NCBI GenBank assembly: GCA_022572105.1
Contig: JACZWN010000185.1
Span: forward strand, 1-6,481
DNA length: 6,481 bases
Origin: Pseudomonadota bacterium
GTDB taxonomy: Bacteria > Pseudomonadota > Alphaproteobacteria > Kiloniellales > J153
Reading direction: 5' to 3'
Both the position numbers and the translations under genes were made by a program. Below the pieces are notes generated by a model, which saw only the letters and a program-made list of their open reading frames with translations, did not search any database and was not told the origin of the DNA. The number at the start of each line of letters is the position of its first letter. Positions within the stretch are counted from its first letter, which is position 1. Positions 5,285 through 6,481 of the stretch are shown in pieces.

Positions 5285-6481
5285 GTGCAACGTTCTCCTC
5301 TTGCGCCGGAGCGGTTTCCGGACCTGCCGCCCTTGGCCGGGGTGCGCCTGGCCACGCGGGCCTGCGAGATCCGCTACAAGGCGCGCAGCGACGTCTGCCT
5401 GATCGAGCTCGCGCCGGGTACCTCGGTCGCCGGGGTATTTACCCGTTCGCTGACCGCGGGCGCCCCGGTCGAGTGGTGCCGCAAGGCCTTGGGTGGGCGC
5501 CGCGCGCGCGCCGTCGTGATCAATTCCGGCAATGCCAACGCGTTCACCGGGTCGGTCGGCATCGCCTCGGTCGCCCGGGTGGTCGCGGCGGTCGCGCGCC
5601 GGTCCGGTTGCCGCAAGAACGAGGTCTTCGTCGCCTCCACGGGCGTGATCGGGGAGCCCTTGCCGGACGAGCGCCTGATCGGCGCGCTGGCTGCGCTCCA
5701 GGGGGACCTGGCCGCCGAGCGCTGGCCGGCCGCGGCCGCGGCGATCATGACCACCGACACCTATCCCAAGGGCGCCACCCGGCGGGCCGAGATCGGTGGC
5801 CAAGCGGTCACGCTCAACGGCATCGCCAAGGGCTCGGGCATGATCGCGCCCGACATGGCGACCATGCTGGCCTTCGCGTTCACCGACGCCAAGGTCCCGG
5901 CCGCGACCCTGCAGGCCCTGCTCGAGCCCGCCGCCGAGGCCTCGTTCAATTCCATCACCATCGACGGCGACACCTCCACCAGCGACACGCTGATGCTGTT
6001 CGCCACCGGGCAGGCCAGACACCGGCGGGTCACCGGGCCCAAGGACCCGCTGCTCGACGGCTTCCGCGCCGCGCTTGACGATCTGCTCCGCGACCTCGCC
6101 TGCCAAGTGGTGCGCGACGGCGAGGGCGCGCAGAAGTTCGTCACCATCCGGGTCTCGGGCGCGGCCTCGCGGCGCGCGGCCCGGCGCATCGGTCTTTCGA
6201 TCGGCAACTCGCCCCTGGTCAAGACCGCGATCGCCGGCGCGGACGCCAACTGGGGGCGCATCGTCATGGCGGTCGGCAAGGCCGGCGAGCGGGTCGACCC
6301 CGACCGACTGTCGATCCGCATTGGCGGTGTGCTCGTCGCCGAACACGGTTTCGTCCACCCGGACTACGTCGAGGCGCCCGTTGCCGAGCACATGAAAGGC
6401 CGTGACATCGCCATCGAGGTCGATGTCGGTGTCGGGCGCGGCCGCGCCGCCCTGTGGACCTGCGACTTCACCCACGGCTAC
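5285..6481 (+). CDS. argJ: Glutamate N-acetyltransferase / ornithine acetyltransferase (3' end cut by window)
   Basis: 399 codons are present and the frame is open at the window edge. Family members usually end shortly after the final motif seen here, CDFTHGY, so only roughly ten residues should be missing. ArgJ transfers the acetyl group from N-acetylornithine to glutamate, giving ornithine and recycling N-acetylglutamate in cytoplasmic arginine synthesis; some members also use acetyl-CoA, which cannot be judged here. Visible landmarks are FPDLPPLAGVRLA (11-23), INSGNANAFTG (79-89), the oxyanion-hole STGVIG (118-123, T119/G120), KGSGMIAPDMATM with autocleavage expected between A192 and T193 (T193 becomes the N-terminal nucleophile of the beta chain), FNSITIDGDTSTSDT (221-235), GEGAQKF (279-285) and GADANWGRI (318-326). 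The start is GTG 5285, with a G-run at 5275-5279 as ribosome site; GTG 5279 is a close alternative. It follows isomerase copy 2 by 35 bases and is probably expressed with it. Confidence 0.97.
   Translation, partial: MQRSPLAPERFPDLPPLAGVRLATRACEIRYKARSDVCLIELAPGTSVAGVFTRSLTAGAPVEWCRKALGGRRARAVVINSGNANAFTGSVGIASVARVVAAVARRSGCRKNEVFVASTGVIGEPLPDERLIGALAALQGDLAAERWPAAAAAIMTTDTYPKGATRRAEIGGQAVTLNGIAKGSGMIAPDMATMLAFAFTDAKVPAATLQALLEPAAEASFNSITIDGDTSTSDTLMLFATGQARHRRVTGPKDPLLDGFRAALDDLLRDLACQVVRDGEGAQKFVTIRVSGAASRRAARRIGLSIGNSPLVKTAIAGADANWGRIVMAVGKAGERVDPDRLSIRIGGVLVAEHGFVHPDYVEAPVAEHMKGRDIAIEVDVGVGRGRAALWTCDFTHGY

Noticed and set aside
5054..6475. 473-codon open frame antisense to argJ and the end of isomerase copy 2
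   Set aside because: It is composed of Gly/Arg/Asp/Ala-rich low-complexity sequence and lies opposite a gene with all ArgJ motifs; it is a GC-driven shadow.

Overview
The window is about two-thirds G+C and carries ordinary chromosomal housekeeping genes. The gene set and protein sequences suggest an alphaproteobacterium, probably Rhodospirillales-like: an alphaproteobacterial-type SecA with a C-terminal zinc-binding tail, parvulin-type isomerases encoded divergently from secA, and argJ immediately after them. The taxonomic call rests on recalled gene order and protein style, not on a search.

Layout from left to right. Positions 1-181 hold the last 59 codons of accA (+), the acetyl-CoA carboxylase carboxyltransferase alpha subunit. 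The gap at 182-349 lies between the convergent genes accA and secA. It contains an AT-rich repeat unlike the rest of the window: two near-identical arms in inverted orientation, each arm itself a small hairpin (a REP/BIME-like arrangement), followed by extra tandem copies of a 12-base piece of the arm. Positions 350-3055 are secA (-), complete at 901 aa. Positions 3056-3261 form a divergent promoter region with a perfect TTGACA box reading toward secA. Positions 3262-4239 and 4401-5249 (both +) encode two tandem, clearly paralogous exported parvulin-type peptidyl-prolyl isomerases, separated by a 161-base gap rich in potential hairpins. From 5285 to the window edge runs argJ (+), missing only its last few codons.

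How the genes fit together. SecA drives unfolded preproteins through SecYEG. The two parvulins carry signal peptides, so they would themselves be Sec substrates and would act on proteins arriving in the periplasm. A translocation motor and periplasmic foldases therefore share one intergenic control region. ArgJ (arginine biosynthesis, cytoplasmic) appears to be a passenger at the end of the isomerase transcription unit. accA (fatty acid synthesis) is a convergent neighbour.

I see no undescribed defence, mobile or biosynthetic system. The points worth a second look are the inverted REP-like element with its tandem 12-mers, the duplicated parvulin pair with an identical 29-base segment, and the structured gap between the two copies.
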